33,327 bases of DNA from JANYGM01 sp043764015 (GTDB lineage: Bacteria > Bacteroidota > Bacteroidia > Cytophagales > Thermonemataceae). Where the stretch lies: assembly GCA_043764015.1 (NCBI GenBank), contig JAYUKY010000098.1:1-33327 (forward strand), written 5' to 3'. How positions within the stretch are numbered: position 1 is the stretch's first letter; each line of letters opens with the position of its first letter. The position numbers and the translations under genes were made by a program. Positions 14,284 through 23,316 of this stretch are shown in pieces. The notes beneath the pieces are model-generated. The model worked only from the letters and a program-made list of their open reading frames with translations. It was not told where the DNA came from and ran no database searches.

Positions 14284-16550
14284 AAAATACTTTTATTTAT
14301 CTCGTTATTTCAAGTATAATGTTATTGAAAATCAGTAATTTAGCTGCACAAAATAGGCTTATACGCTTTTCTCAAAACAACAAAATTGGCTTATATGACG
14401 ACAAAACAAAGAAAATTATAATAAAACCTATTTACACCGAAATAACGCCTATCTCTAAAGGATTTATAGCAAAATCTACCAGAAAATACGAAGAAACACC
14501 ATTTTTATTAAATGAAAATAGCGTTGTTATTCCTGAATTTAATATCAAAGGAAAAGATTTTTTTGAAGGACTTTTATGTGCGCAAAGTATTGATAATAAT
14601 ACTATTTGCTATCTTAATACAGAAGGAAAAATAGCGTTTTCGTTGCCTAAAAATTATCAAGATGCTACGGATTTTAGTGAAGGCTACGCAATGGTAAAAG
14701 ACACAAATACTAATAAAGCTTTTATTATTGATAAAAAAGGACAAATTGTATTTCAAGAAATCATTTCAAATTATACACAAAATAATTCTGTTATTTTTGC
14801 ACAAAATTTTGCATTTTTTAGTGGAAGAGCTGTTCTACATATCAATAACAAAGAAAAAAGCAGTTTTATCTTGGATATAAATGCTGAAAATTCTACTCCT
14901 AAAATTCAAAGTTTGGATAAATTAAGCAAAAAATTCCATTTAAAAGAACATAGCTTTAAGATACATAAAAGCGGTTTTCTTGTTTCAATAGCCTCACAGG
15001 AAGATATGTTTGATGACCTGGAAACACTGACTATGTTTGATAAAAATCAAAAACAACTTCTCTCAAAACATAGAATACTCGCTATCAGCAACGAAATTGA
15101 TGGAAAATATGTGGTCAGCACAATAGTTGAAACAAATAAATATGATACTAATAACATAAGTAATCCTGCTTTTTGGATTGATAAAAACGGCGAGATTTTG
15201 TCTGAAATACCTTATTTGGGTTACTCTAGGGGTGATTTGGAAGTTATTAAATTTGAGAATAAAATTATTTTATTTACAGTTGCTGATGCAAATCATAGCT
15301 ACAAACAACCAGAATATAGTATCATAGGATTTTTTGACGAAAAAATGCGTTGGTTAGAGATTAAAGATGCGAAAGCTGATCAAGAAAAAACTATCATAAA
15401 ACTTGTTTCTGGTGAAACTATCTTACATTATAGCGCAAGCCCACAAGTATATAGCACTCGTGAGCATTATGAACGAATATTTATGAGCGAATACCTCAAA
15501 AATCAAGCAGGAGAGCCTATTACTATTTGTGGGAGAATGCAGGTTACTAAACTCACTATGAAAGGCGTGGATATGATGGTGCTTTTTGAGTATAAAAACA
15601 AAATTGGCGCACTAAATCATTATGGAAAACTTGCTGTTGCGCCTGAATATGATGAAATAAAAGGCGTTTTTTATGACGGATATGCACTTTTTGCTAAGAA
15701 AAATAACAAATGGGGCAAAATAAACCGTAGTAACGAAATATTAATGCCTTTTGAAATGGAGGAAACAAGTATGGATAATGGGTTTTTATTTTCCAAAAAA
15801 AATGGTAAATGGGGGTCAGAAAATCTTATTCCACATAACTACGCTATAAAGCCAATAGAGATTTTCCGCCTTACAGAAATCCCTGAAAATGCCGTTTATA
15901 ACCCAGAAAAAGAGCTTGAAAGAAACTATACTGGCGGTTTTGTCATCAAAGAAAATAATAAATATGGGCTGATAACGGTCAGAAAAGCAAACAAAGATGC
16001 GCTTCCTCAAATTACCCAAATAGTGCCTTGTGAGTATGATACAATCACTTTTGATGAACACGAGAAAATAGGTTTTGCGTTTAAAAATAAGCAAAAATAT
16101 ATCTATACAAACCTAATAAAGCCTATTTTGGCTGAATATGACACATATAGGAGTGTTCTTTTTGATAGAAGTTTTGATACGCACAAAATCATCACCAAAA
16201 ATAACAAAAAAGGCGTTTTACGGCTTGCCGACAATAAAGTGACCATTCCTTGCGAGTATGATAATCTGTTTAATGCACTAGACCAAGCTTTCCTTGCGGC
16301 AACAAAAAATAATAAAATAGGCTTTATCAACGGTGAAAACAAGGTTATTTTGCCGTTTGAATATGATACCGTAAATCTTGGGTCTTTTGAGCTAGATAAT
16401 CCATTATTTAGGGTAAGCAAAGGAGATAAAGAATTTAATATTATCTTTGATGGCAAAACACTAGTAGAAAAGAAAAGTAAGCCACGAAACAACGAAAAAA
16501 AAATAATGATTATAGAAGAAGTCCCTCAACAACCAAAACGTAAAAAATAG
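14280..16550 (+). CDS. Secreted WG-repeat protein
   Basis: A 756-residue exported protein built of WG (KWG) repeats. The signal peptide is MKNTFIYLVISSIMLLKISN, ending near LAA-Q. Repeat units read NKIGLYDDKTKKIIIKPIYT, NKIGALNHYGKLAVAPEYDE, NKWGKINRSNEILMPFE, NKYGLITVRK with VPCEYD, NKKGVLRLADNKVTIPCEYD and NKIGFINGENKVILPFEYD. The repeats are dense at the two ends, with a more divergent middle (about residues 180-420). The C-terminus is basic (PQQPKRKK). WG repeats are thought to be beta-strand binding scaffolds of unknown ligand. The ATG overlaps the stop of the serine hydrolase gene, so the two are probably made together. No T9SS sorting domain is visible; periplasmic location is the simplest guess. 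Confidence 0.92.
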   Translation: MKNTFIYLVISSIMLLKISNLAAQNRLIRFSQNNKIGLYDDKTKKIIIKPIYTEITPISKGFIAKSTRKYEETPFLLNENSVVIPEFNIKGKDFFEGLLCAQSIDNNTICYLNTEGKIAFSLPKNYQDATDFSEGYAMVKDTNTNKAFIIDKKGQIVFQEIISNYTQNNSVIFAQNFAFFSGRAVLHINNKEKSSFILDINAENSTPKIQSLDKLSKKFHLKEHSFKIHKSGFLVSIASQEDMFDDLETLTMFDKNQKQLLSKHRILAISNEIDGKYVVSTIVETNKYDTNNISNPAFWIDKNGEILSEIPYLGYSRGDLEVIKFENKIILFTVADANHSYKQPEYSIIGFFDEKMRWLEIKDAKADQEKTIIKLVSGETILHYSASPQVYSTREHYERIFMSEYLKNQAGEPITICGRMQVTKLTMKGVDMMVLFEYKNKIGALNHYGKLAVAPEYDEIKGVFYDGYALFAKKNNKWGKINRSNEILMPFEMEETSMDNGFLFSKKNGKWGSENLIPHNYAIKPIEIFRLTEIPENAVYNPEKELERNYTGGFVIKENNKYGLITVRKANKDALPQITQIVPCEYDTITFDEHEKIGFAFKNKQKYIYTNLIKPILAEYDTYRSVLFDRSFDTHKIITKNNKKGVLRLADNKVTIPCEYDNLFNALDQAFLAATKNNKIGFINGENKVILPFEYDTVNLGSFELDNPLFRVSKGDKEFNIIFDGKTLVEKKSKPRNNEKKIMIIEEVPQQPKRKK

Positions 16551-16626
16551 GTAAAAAACACCATCAAAATTAAATAGAGTTTTTATAATTTGATTATCAA
16601 GTATTTAGTAATAAATAGATATTTGA

Positions 16627-16703
16627 AGCCACCCCCAGCCCCTCCTTAGGAAGGAGGGGAGCTTTGTTCCCCTCCTTTTCAAGGAGGGGATGGGGGTGGT
16701 TTT
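16627..16703. repeat. CCCCTCCTT palindromic repeat
   Basis: AGCCACCCCCAGCCCCTCCTT is nearly complementary to AAGGAGGGGATGGGGGTGGT at 16681-16700, and two smaller hairpins (CCCCTCCTTAGGAAGGAGGGG at about 16640-16660, and CCCCTCCTT with AAGGAGGGG at about 16669-16690) lie inside. Strikingly GC-rich for this genome. Similar elements are common intergenic repeats in Bacteroidota (from memory). Confidence 0.85.
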
Positions 16704-16793
16704 AAGATATTTGTACCATAACTCATTCATTATCAAGCGATAAAACTCTAATACCAAAAACAAATCTTTCAATCATTCAACAAAACAATTTTT

Positions 16794-17810
16794 ATGATCA
16801 AACAAGTATTTCAACCAATTTTAATTCTTCTTCTTGCTGTTTTTTCTTTTGCTTCTTGTACCAAAAAAGCCCTTATTACGCAAACTTCCAAAGAAAACTG
16901 TACGGTTTCTAGTACAAGTTTCTATTATGATTCTTTGCTTTATGTTACCAATCAAAAAAATACTTTTGATACCACAGATGCACAAGCGGTACTAAAACCT
17001 TACTTTTCTAACCGTACCATTAGTATTGCCAAGAATTTTGGGAGTTATAGTTTGCTTTGTGAATATGCTCGTGCCAAAAGCAAAAGTACAGATGCTATGA
17101 CTGATACCAAACTTTCGTATTTGCGCAATGAATTGCAACAGCAAATTTTTGCGGCTACGGCAGACGTTAATAGTATGCAAGCAGAAATTGCTTGTGAAAA
17201 ATCTCGTATGCTAGAGCTTCAAAAAGAACTTCAAGCGTGGATAAGCACACGCCTAAATAGAGCAACAGTCTATTCTATTGCATTGGGTGGGCTTGTAACC
17301 ATTATTGGTAGCACTATTGCGCTCAATGAAGGTGCGCCAGAATATGAGCAAGGCTCACAGATAATTGGGGCGGTTGCGGTTACTTATTTGAGTTTTAGGT
17401 CTATTGCGGTGCGTAAAAAAGTGCTTTATTTGCACGAAAACCGTAATCATTTGAAAGATATTTATGAAAATAATACTGTTTCTAGGACTTATTCTCCATT
17501 TTTATGGAATTTCATGTCAAAGGAATTTAAACTAAGCGGTACTTTGACAACAGGAAAAAAAGAAATTATTAAGAAATGGGAGAAACATTTTCCTATTTTG
17601 TTGCTTGATGACACAAAAGAGAACAAAAAACAGAATAAAGAAGTCCAAAGTAACAGGGAACTAATGACAAAATTTGTGGGAAAAGGCGGAGAGTATAGCG
17701 TTGATGATTTGGAAACTCGTATTTATATGTATGAAACGCTTGCCGCAGAGCTTGACCTTATTCATTATGATTTAAAGCGTTTGCAACAAGAAATGCTGAT
17801 TAAATATTAG
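16794..17810 (+). CDS. Lipoprotein with internal membrane segments, function unknown
   Basis: A 338-residue protein starting with a lipoprotein signal peptide (MIKQVFQPILILLLAVFSFASC; lipobox FASC, Cys22). A helical stretch (residues 100-155, LRNELQQQIFAATADVNSMQ and CEKSRMLELQKELQAW) is likely coiled coil. Then come two closely spaced hydrophobic segments, near residues 162-182 (VYSIALGGLVTIIGSTIAL) and 191-209 (IIGAVAVTYLSFRSIAV). The C-terminal part is helical and highly charged (KKEIIKKWEKHF, DDTKENKKQNKEVQ). I recognise no family. A lipidated N-terminus combined with a two-helix hairpin is unusual; the lipobox Cys could instead belong to an ordinary signal anchor. Followed by the nested palindrome at 17816. 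Confidence 0.82.
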   Translation: MIKQVFQPILILLLAVFSFASCTKKALITQTSKENCTVSSTSFYYDSLLYVTNQKNTFDTTDAQAVLKPYFSNRTISIAKNFGSYSLLCEYARAKSKSTDAMTDTKLSYLRNELQQQIFAATADVNSMQAEIACEKSRMLELQKELQAWISTRLNRATVYSIALGGLVTIIGSTIALNEGAPEYEQGSQIIGAVAVTYLSFRSIAVRKKVLYLHENRNHLKDIYENNTVSRTYSPFLWNFMSKEFKLSGTLTTGKKEIIKKWEKHFPILLLDDTKENKKQNKEVQSNRELMTKFVGKGGEYSVDDLETRIYMYETLAAELDLIHYDLKRLQQEMLIKY

Positions 17811-17815
17811 TGGAG

Positions 17816-18146
17816 GAACTTTCCGAAAATTAGAAACCAAGGCTGTAAGGAACTTTATAAAAGTATCATTTTGATACTTTTAAGCTATTAATAACTCTGT
17901 TTAGGCACTCAAATATCATCACACCGTCAGCTAAAGCAGACGGCAAATAAAGAAAAGTGAACAGAAATATCTATTTACTCTGTTTTTTGTCCATTGCCGT
18001 CTGCTTTAGCTGACGGTGCAGGGATTTTTGAGTGCCTAACTGGTAACAAGCAAGTATCTAAAAAGCTTGTTAATGGAGCTGAAAAGCTGATTTCACCTTT
18101 ATGAGAAAGTTCCTTACAGCCTTGATTGGAAACTTTCGGGAAGTTT
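17816..18146. repeat. Large nested palindrome between convergent genes
   Basis: Three nested inverted repeats share one centre. The outer arms (17816-17856 and 18106-18146) pair over about 40 bp with a few mismatches (CAAGGCTGTAAGGAACTTT inside them). The middle arms are TTAGGCACTCAAATATC (17901-17917) and GATTTTTGAGTGCCTAA (18023-18039). The inner arms form a perfect 25-bp match (17922-17946 and 17994-18018; GTCAGCTAAAGCAGACGGC). A separate 10-bp hairpin, AAAAGTATCA/TGATACTTTT, lies at 17859-17881. It has no coding capacity and resembles a MITE, and it probably also ends transcripts of both flanking genes. Apart from this element, the 349-bp gap holds nothing else. Confidence 0.9.
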
Positions 18147-18159
18147 ATCTCACAAAAAT

Positions 18160-20361
18160 CTAATTAGCTACTTCAGACAGGAATTTTATTCTCATCAATC
18201 TTATCTCTTCTTCTGAATATTCTTCTGCAAATTCTTTCATTACATCTTCTATGTGGTCGCTTTCAGAGTGCATAAAATACTCAAAAACCTCTGCTTGACG
18301 TTCTGGCTCCATAACTTGGTTGATATAATAATCCAAATTAAGTTTTGTTCCTGAATAACAAATGTGTTCTATTTCTTCCAAAAGCTCCTCAAAATGCAAA
18401 TCTTTTGCTTCTGCTATTTCCTCCAAATCAATTTTTCTATCTACTTGCTGAATAATGAAAATCTTAATTTTTGATTTATTGACACTTGTTTTTACAACAA
18501 CATCAGAGGCGGTTTCAATTTCATTTTCTTCTATATATTTGCTGATAGCATCAATAAAAGGCTTGCCAAATTTTTGTACTTTGCCCATTCCCACACCATT
18601 GACTTGCGCCAAATCCTCTTTTGTGATAGGATAAGTGGTAGCCATTTCTTCCAAAGAAGGGTCTTGGAAAATCACATAAGGAGGCAAATTTTTCTCTTTT
18701 GCGACTTTTTTGCGCAAAGTTTTGAGCAAATCAAAAAGCACTTGGTCGTGTGCTTTTCCTCTATTTTGCATAAGATTTTCTTGTTCTTCTGCATCTTCTT
18801 CTGTCATTAGTGCGTAGTCGTGGTCTTTGGTAAGCGTAATTCCAAAGGGACTTTTAAGAAATTTTTTGCCTTTTGCGCTAAGTTTCAGTACACCATAATT
18901 TTCTACATCTTTTTGCAAAAAATCATATAATAATATTTGCCTAACAACAGAATACCAATATTTTTCAGGGAAAGCTTTTCCTTTTCCAAAAATAGCCAGT
19001 TTATTGTGTTCATAGCTTTCTGTATATTGGTTGGTTGTGCCTGCTAGCACAGAAGCCAAATGTTTGATAGCAAAACGCTGTTTTGTTTGTTCTACGGTCT
19101 GCAAAGCCCACAAAACGTGTTCTTCACTATCCACAGTTCTATCTTTTGGAAGATTACAGTTATCACAACCGCCACCTTCTCCACAAAGTTGGTCTTGATA
19201 AATCTCTCCAAAATAATGCAAAAGTTGCCTTCTACGACATACGGCAGACTCTGCATAATCCGTAATTTCTTGTAAGAGTTGCCTTGCGTTATCTCTTTCC
19301 GTTACGTTTTTATCTTTATTAAATTTTTCTAATTTGTTTACGTCATCTTGGTCAAAAAGCATCAAACAATGCCCTTCTAAGCCATCTCTGCCCGCCCTAC
19401 CAGTTTCTTGATAATATCCTTCCAAAGATTTTGGGGCATCAAAATGTATCACAAAACGTACATCAGGTTTATCAATACCCATTCCAAAGGCAATAGTAGC
19501 AACAATAACATCTGCATCTTCATTCAAAAAAGCATCTTGGTTGTTGATACGCACTTGTGCATCTAGTCCAGCGTGATAGGGAAGGGCTAAAATGTCATTT
19601 ACTTTCAAAAGTTCTGCTACTTCTTCTACTGTTTTGCGACTAAGGCAATACACAATTCCAGATTGTCCTTTGTGTTTTTTGATAAATTTGATAAGTTGCT
19701 TTTTGCTATCAAGTTTTGGCTTGATTTCATAATACAAATTAGTACGGTTGAAAGAGGACAAAAATATGTTTGCGTCCTCCATTAGTAAGTTTTTCTGAAT
19801 ATCTTGTTGCACTTTTGGTGTAGCGGTTGCGGTGAGGGCAACAATAGGCAAATTGCCCAAATTATCAATAATAAGGCGGATTTTGCGGTATTCTGGGCGG
19901 AAGTCGTGCCCCCATTCAGAGATACAATGCGCTTCATCAATGGCAATAAAAGAAACATTCGCTTTTTTGAGAAAGTCCAAATTTTCTTCTTTTGCGAGAG
20001 ATTCTGGCGCAACGTACAAAAGTTTTACCATACCAGAAAGTGTATCTTTCTTTACACGAGTAATTTCTGCTTTGCTAAGTGTAGAATTAAGGAAACGAGC
20101 ATCAACGCCAAAAGCGGTGAGTTGGTCAACCTGATTTTTCATTAGGGCAATAAGTGGCGAAATAACTATGGCTGTTCCGTCCATTATTAGGGCAGGTAAT
20201 TGGTAGCAAAGCGACTTTCCTGCACCTGTAGGCATAATTACAAAAGTGTTTTTCTTTTGAAGAACATTATTGATAATTTTTTCTTGATTCCCTCTAAATT
20301 GATTAAACCCAAAATGTTCTTTTAATTTTGCCTTCAAATCAGGCTCTAAGTTTTTAGCCAT
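18160..20361 (-). CDS. recQ: ATP-dependent DNA helicase RecQ
   Basis: A 733-residue 3'-5' DNA helicase used in recombination and fork repair. Order of parts: Walker A MPTGAGKS (about residues 42-49), DEAH box in AIDEAHCISEWGHDFRPEYR (about 138-157; the aromatic-rich loop is present), helicase C domain ending in the QETGRAGRDG arginine-finger motif (about 323-332), an RQC domain with zinc-binding cysteines (C374, then CGEGGGCDNC near 392-401), a winged helix, an HRDC domain (about 535-610), and a C-terminal helix-turn-helix tail rich in acidic residues. The length fits Bacteroidota RecQ, which is longer than the E. coli protein (about 609) because of the tail. A single gene with its own probable promoter at 20553-20560. 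Confidence 0.96.
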   Translation of the reverse strand: MAKNLEPDLKAKLKEHFGFNQFRGNQEKIINNVLQKKNTFVIMPTGAGKSLCYQLPALIMDGTAIVISPLIALMKNQVDQLTAFGVDARFLNSTLSKAEITRVKKDTLSGMVKLLYVAPESLAKEENLDFLKKANVSFIAIDEAHCISEWGHDFRPEYRKIRLIIDNLGNLPIVALTATATPKVQQDIQKNLLMEDANIFLSSFNRTNLYYEIKPKLDSKKQLIKFIKKHKGQSGIVYCLSRKTVEEVAELLKVNDILALPYHAGLDAQVRINNQDAFLNEDADVIVATIAFGMGIDKPDVRFVIHFDAPKSLEGYYQETGRAGRDGLEGHCLMLFDQDDVNKLEKFNKDKNVTERDNARQLLQEITDYAESAVCRRRQLLHYFGEIYQDQLCGEGGGCDNCNLPKDRTVDSEEHVLWALQTVEQTKQRFAIKHLASVLAGTTNQYTESYEHNKLAIFGKGKAFPEKYWYSVVRQILLYDFLQKDVENYGVLKLSAKGKKFLKSPFGITLTKDHDYALMTEEDAEEQENLMQNRGKAHDQVLFDLLKTLRKKVAKEKNLPPYVIFQDPSLEEMATTYPITKEDLAQVNGVGMGKVQKFGKPFIDAISKYIEENEIETASDVVVKTSVNKSKIKIFIIQQVDRKIDLEEIAEAKDLHFEELLEEIEHICYSGTKLNLDYYINQVMEPERQAEVFEYFMHSESDHIEDVMKEFAEEYSEEEIRLMRIKFLSEVAN

Positions 20362-20552
20362 TGCTGGTGATATTTTCTTTTGATATTTGCAGATAGTTTT
20401 TTTGATGCTATTTCAACGCTGTCATTTTGATAAATATTATAATGAATATCTCTATCAAAAATAGGAAAATAGAATTCGTTATCAAATCTAAGCAAATAAA
20501 AATCATAATAGCAAATTTTTTTTACTTTTTTTGAGAAAAAAAGAAAATTCAA

Positions 20553-20560
20553 CAAAAATA
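20553..20560 (-). promoter_or_regulatory. Possible -7 promoter element of recQ
   Basis: CAAAAATA reads TATTTTTG on the minus strand (TAnnTTTG), giving a leader of about 185 nt before recQ. The 220-bp gap to mgtE otherwise shows no supported gene; a 69-codon frame there would start upstream of this transcript. Confidence 0.4.
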
Positions 20561-20581
20561 TAAATGATTTATGCTATCATA

Positions 20582-21922
20582 TCAAAAATACAACATTCTT
20601 GCAGTAAGAAAATAAACCGCCAAACCCAATAAATCATTTGCTGTCGTGATAAATGGACCAGATGCTAGGGCAGGATTTATTTTTAATCTATTCAAAATAA
20701 TAGGCGTGATTGTTCCTGTAAAAGATGCTAAGATTATCACAAAAAAAAGTGCCAAAGAAACCACCAAAGCAAGTTTTAGGGGTTCGCCCATTATCATTAC
20801 AAAACCAAAAACAATGCCTGCAATGATTATTCCGTTGATAAGTGCGACCAAAAAAACTTTTAAAAGCCGCTTAGACATATCATTAAAAATAGTTTTATTA
20901 GCCAAACTTTGCAAAATAATAGAAGAAGATTGTATGCCCACATTCCCACCTGTTGCGGTGATAAGCGGTATAAAAAATGCCATTGCAGGGACTAAAATCA
21001 AATCTTTTTCAAATAATCCAATAAAATTCGCTCCAGAAATTCCGCCAAACATACCAATAATCAGCCAAGGAAGTCTAGCACGTGAAAGAAGAAAAAGATT
21101 ATCATCTTCCTCAATATCAGCACTAATCCCTGACATCAGTTGTCGTTCTAAGTCTGCCTGTTCTGTAATTACATCAACTACATCATCAATAGCAATGCGC
21201 CCAAGCAGTTTTCCTTGTACATTAACGACAGGGAGGGTTTCTAAGTCATATTTACGCATCAAATCAGCTACTTCTATCTCCGTCTGGTGTGTGGCAACAG
21301 AATGTATATCTTCATCAAAAATATCCGCAATAAGTGTGTTGTCAGCCGACAAAATAATTTTTTTGAGAGACACAATTCCAAGTAAAATACCTTTATTATC
21401 AACAACATAGATAGAATAAATTTTTTCTACTTTCTCCGCTTGCCTGCGGATTTCCTCAATACATTGCAAGACATTCCAGTTCACGTTGGCACGAATCATC
21501 TCTTTTGCCATCAATCCGCCTGCGGTATCTGCATCATAAGGCAATAATTGAGTAATATTACGTGCTTTTTCACGTTTTTTCATAAGTGCCACCACTTCCT
21601 CACGCACCTGAATAGAAAGCGGTTTAAGCATATCTACGGCATCATCAGAGTCTAAACAGTCAATATAATGAGCTATTTCTTGGGAAGTTTTGCTTTTTAG
21701 GAATATTTGTTGTGCATCTTCGTCAAATTCAGTCAAAACAAGCGCAACAACTTCTGTATCAAGGTTTTTGAGAATAAAATCCTGTTGTGTTTCGTCCATT
21801 TCTTGCAAAATGGCGCAAATGTCGGCAGGGTGCAAATCTTCTGTAATTTGCGCAATAAAAGCCGTATTTTGGTCTATTATGGCAGTTTCTATTGTTTCAA
21901 ATACTTCTTTTGTGATGGGCAT
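20582..21922 (-). CDS. mgtE: Magnesium transporter MgtE
   Basis: A 446-residue Mg2+ channel of the inner membrane. The N-terminal superhelical domain (about residues 20-125, with the family phrases HPADICAILQEMD and MLKPLSIQVREEV) leads to two CBS domains (about 135-195 and 200-260). These gate the channel in response to cytosolic Mg2+. Then come the connecting helix and five membrane helices (about 283-446). In the pore region, PLITATGGNVGIQSSSIIL (about 341-359) is the typical MgtE helix TGGN-G-Q, and TTANDLLG carries the conserved Asp of the Mg2+ site. Length and order are standard. The palindromic repeat at 21945-21977 separates it from the upstream TPR gene. Confidence 0.96.
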   Translation of the reverse strand: MPITKEVFETIETAIIDQNTAFIAQITEDLHPADICAILQEMDETQQDFILKNLDTEVVALVLTEFDEDAQQIFLKSKTSQEIAHYIDCLDSDDAVDMLKPLSIQVREEVVALMKKREKARNITQLLPYDADTAGGLMAKEMIRANVNWNVLQCIEEIRRQAEKVEKIYSIYVVDNKGILLGIVSLKKIILSADNTLIADIFDEDIHSVATHQTEIEVADLMRKYDLETLPVVNVQGKLLGRIAIDDVVDVITEQADLERQLMSGISADIEEDDNLFLLSRARLPWLIIGMFGGISGANFIGLFEKDLILVPAMAFFIPLITATGGNVGIQSSSIILQSLANKTIFNDMSKRLLKVFLVALINGIIIAGIVFGFVMIMGEPLKLALVVSLALFFVIILASFTGTITPIILNRLKINPALASGPFITTANDLLGLAVYFLTARMLYF

Positions 21923-21944
21923 ATAACAAGTATGTTTTGGGCAG

Positions 21945-21977
21945 AACTTCCCGAAAGTTTCTAACTTTCGGGAAGTT
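21945..21977. repeat. AACTTCCCGAAAGTT palindromic repeat, copy B
   Basis: A perfect 15-bp stem (AACTTCCCGAAAGTT / AACTTTCGGGAAGTT) with spacer TCT. It lies 5 bp beyond the stop of the TPR gene and 22 bp before the mgtE ATG on the minus strand. It may work as a terminator or attenuator between the two, though no long T run follows. Confidence 0.88.
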
Positions 21978-21982
21978 TAATA

Positions 21983-23290
21983 TCAATCTATCTTTAATTG
22001 TACTATTTTGGGCATTTTCATAAGTTCACTATACTTGATATTATCAGCATCAAGTGATTGCTGTTCATTGTTCCATTTATAAATTTGTGTATTAGCAAAA
22101 TTCCTATACATATAAGCACTTGCATCATTTGGATTGAATAAAATTGCTTTTGAGAACATTTCAACCGCCGTATTATACTTTTCTAGGTTATAATAAGCCT
22201 GCCCTTCTAAACAATAGTAATCTTTTGCACCAAGATTTTTAGCTATATTAGTTTGTGTAAGTGCTTGCCTATAAACACGTTTGGGTGAATATTCTTCTTC
22301 GTGATTTTTGAAAGCTATTGGAGCGCATTTATTATAACTATCACATTCACTTCCATCTTTAATAAAAATATTCGCTAGAAGCAATTGATAATCAGCATTT
22401 TGTTGATAAATTTCGCCAAAATCATTCACCATACACCAAAAACGCATATCACAATATAAAATATAAAATGTTTGCCCAAATTTACTTGCAAAATTCAGAT
22501 ACTTAAATGCTTTTTCTTTATTCCCTAATTTGTATTCAATATAACTCAAATAACGAACATATTTTTGCCAAGAGCTGTTTTCTTTGCTATTTTCATTGAT
22601 TTGATAGGCATTATTTTCTTTTGGAAATGTGTTATCAAAGTATTTAATAACTTTATTTTTTATATTTGCATAATCTTTTATAAACATTAAATTATGCTCA
22701 AATGCCTCAAAATCAGTAAAACTGCCATCTTCTTTTGCTTCAATCATTTCCTGCGCTTTTTGGTAATTTTTGAGAGAATCATAAATAGCAATTTTCTCCT
22801 CGTTAATGTCTTTATCTGAATGATAATGCTTAGGATGTTTGGTAGCCAATGCCAAATTTTGATATTGTAAAGCAAGGTCAAATTTTTTTATATCTACTAG
22901 GCTTCGCCCAAGATAATAATACCCTCTTCTTAGTAATCTAGCGTCTTTTTCAGATTTAAAATATATTTTATAAAAAGGCATAGCTTTCTCCAAACCGTAT
23001 TCCTGCTCGTAAATTTCACTTTTATTAAGAAGATATTTAGGGTTTATTTTATCTTTTGACAACAGAAAATCAACATCTTTCAAAGCTGAAATATAATTGT
23101 AGTCTGCGTTATAAAGTTTTATTCTTTCCTCATAAAGTTGTAGATTATTTGGGCTTTTAGCTATTTCTAGTGTTATTTTAGCTATTTTTTCTTTTCCTTT
23201 GACTTTGTCATAGCCTGGTTGTGCCTGCAAATGCGCTTGTAAGCATATTGACAAACTAAAAAAGCAGAAAACAAATAGTATATTTTTCAT
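21983..23290 (-). CDS. Secreted TPR-repeat protein
   Basis: A 435-residue exported protein. Signal peptide MKNILFVFCFFSLSICLQAH, cleaved near LQA-Q. The mature part is helical throughout with TPR-like units: residues 40-75 (KSPNNLQLYEERIKLYNADY), 105-165 (YYYLGRSLVDIKKFDLALQY) and 360-395 (EGQAYYNLEKYNTAVEMFSK, AILFNPNDASAYMYRN). TPR superhelices bind other proteins; no partner is evident. It lies 26 bp downstream of the SpoIIE-type phosphatase gene on the same strand, so the two may be co-transcribed, and the hairpin at 21945 follows its stop. Confidence 0.88.
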   Translation of the reverse strand: MKNILFVFCFFSLSICLQAHLQAQPGYDKVKGKEKIAKITLEIAKSPNNLQLYEERIKLYNADYNYISALKDVDFLLSKDKINPKYLLNKSEIYEQEYGLEKAMPFYKIYFKSEKDARLLRRGYYYLGRSLVDIKKFDLALQYQNLALATKHPKHYHSDKDINEEKIAIYDSLKNYQKAQEMIEAKEDGSFTDFEAFEHNLMFIKDYANIKNKVIKYFDNTFPKENNAYQINENSKENSSWQKYVRYLSYIEYKLGNKEKAFKYLNFASKFGQTFYILYCDMRFWCMVNDFGEIYQQNADYQLLLANIFIKDGSECDSYNKCAPIAFKNHEEEYSPKRVYRQALTQTNIAKNLGAKDYYCLEGQAYYNLEKYNTAVEMFSKAILFNPNDASAYMYRNFANTQIYKWNNEQQSLDADNIKYSELMKMPKIVQLKID

Positions 23291-23316
23291 ATTTTGAGTG
23301 GATTTAAGTGGATTTT

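Noticed and set aside
20346..20555. 69-codon open frame between mgtE and recQ
   Set aside because: It resembles no family, overlaps the recQ start, and its own start lies at the probable recQ promoter, so it would not be transcribed whole.
20646..21410. 254-codon open frame opposite mgtE
   Set aside because: An antisense shadow of a well-conserved gene; composition reflects the complementary codons and no family is recognisable.
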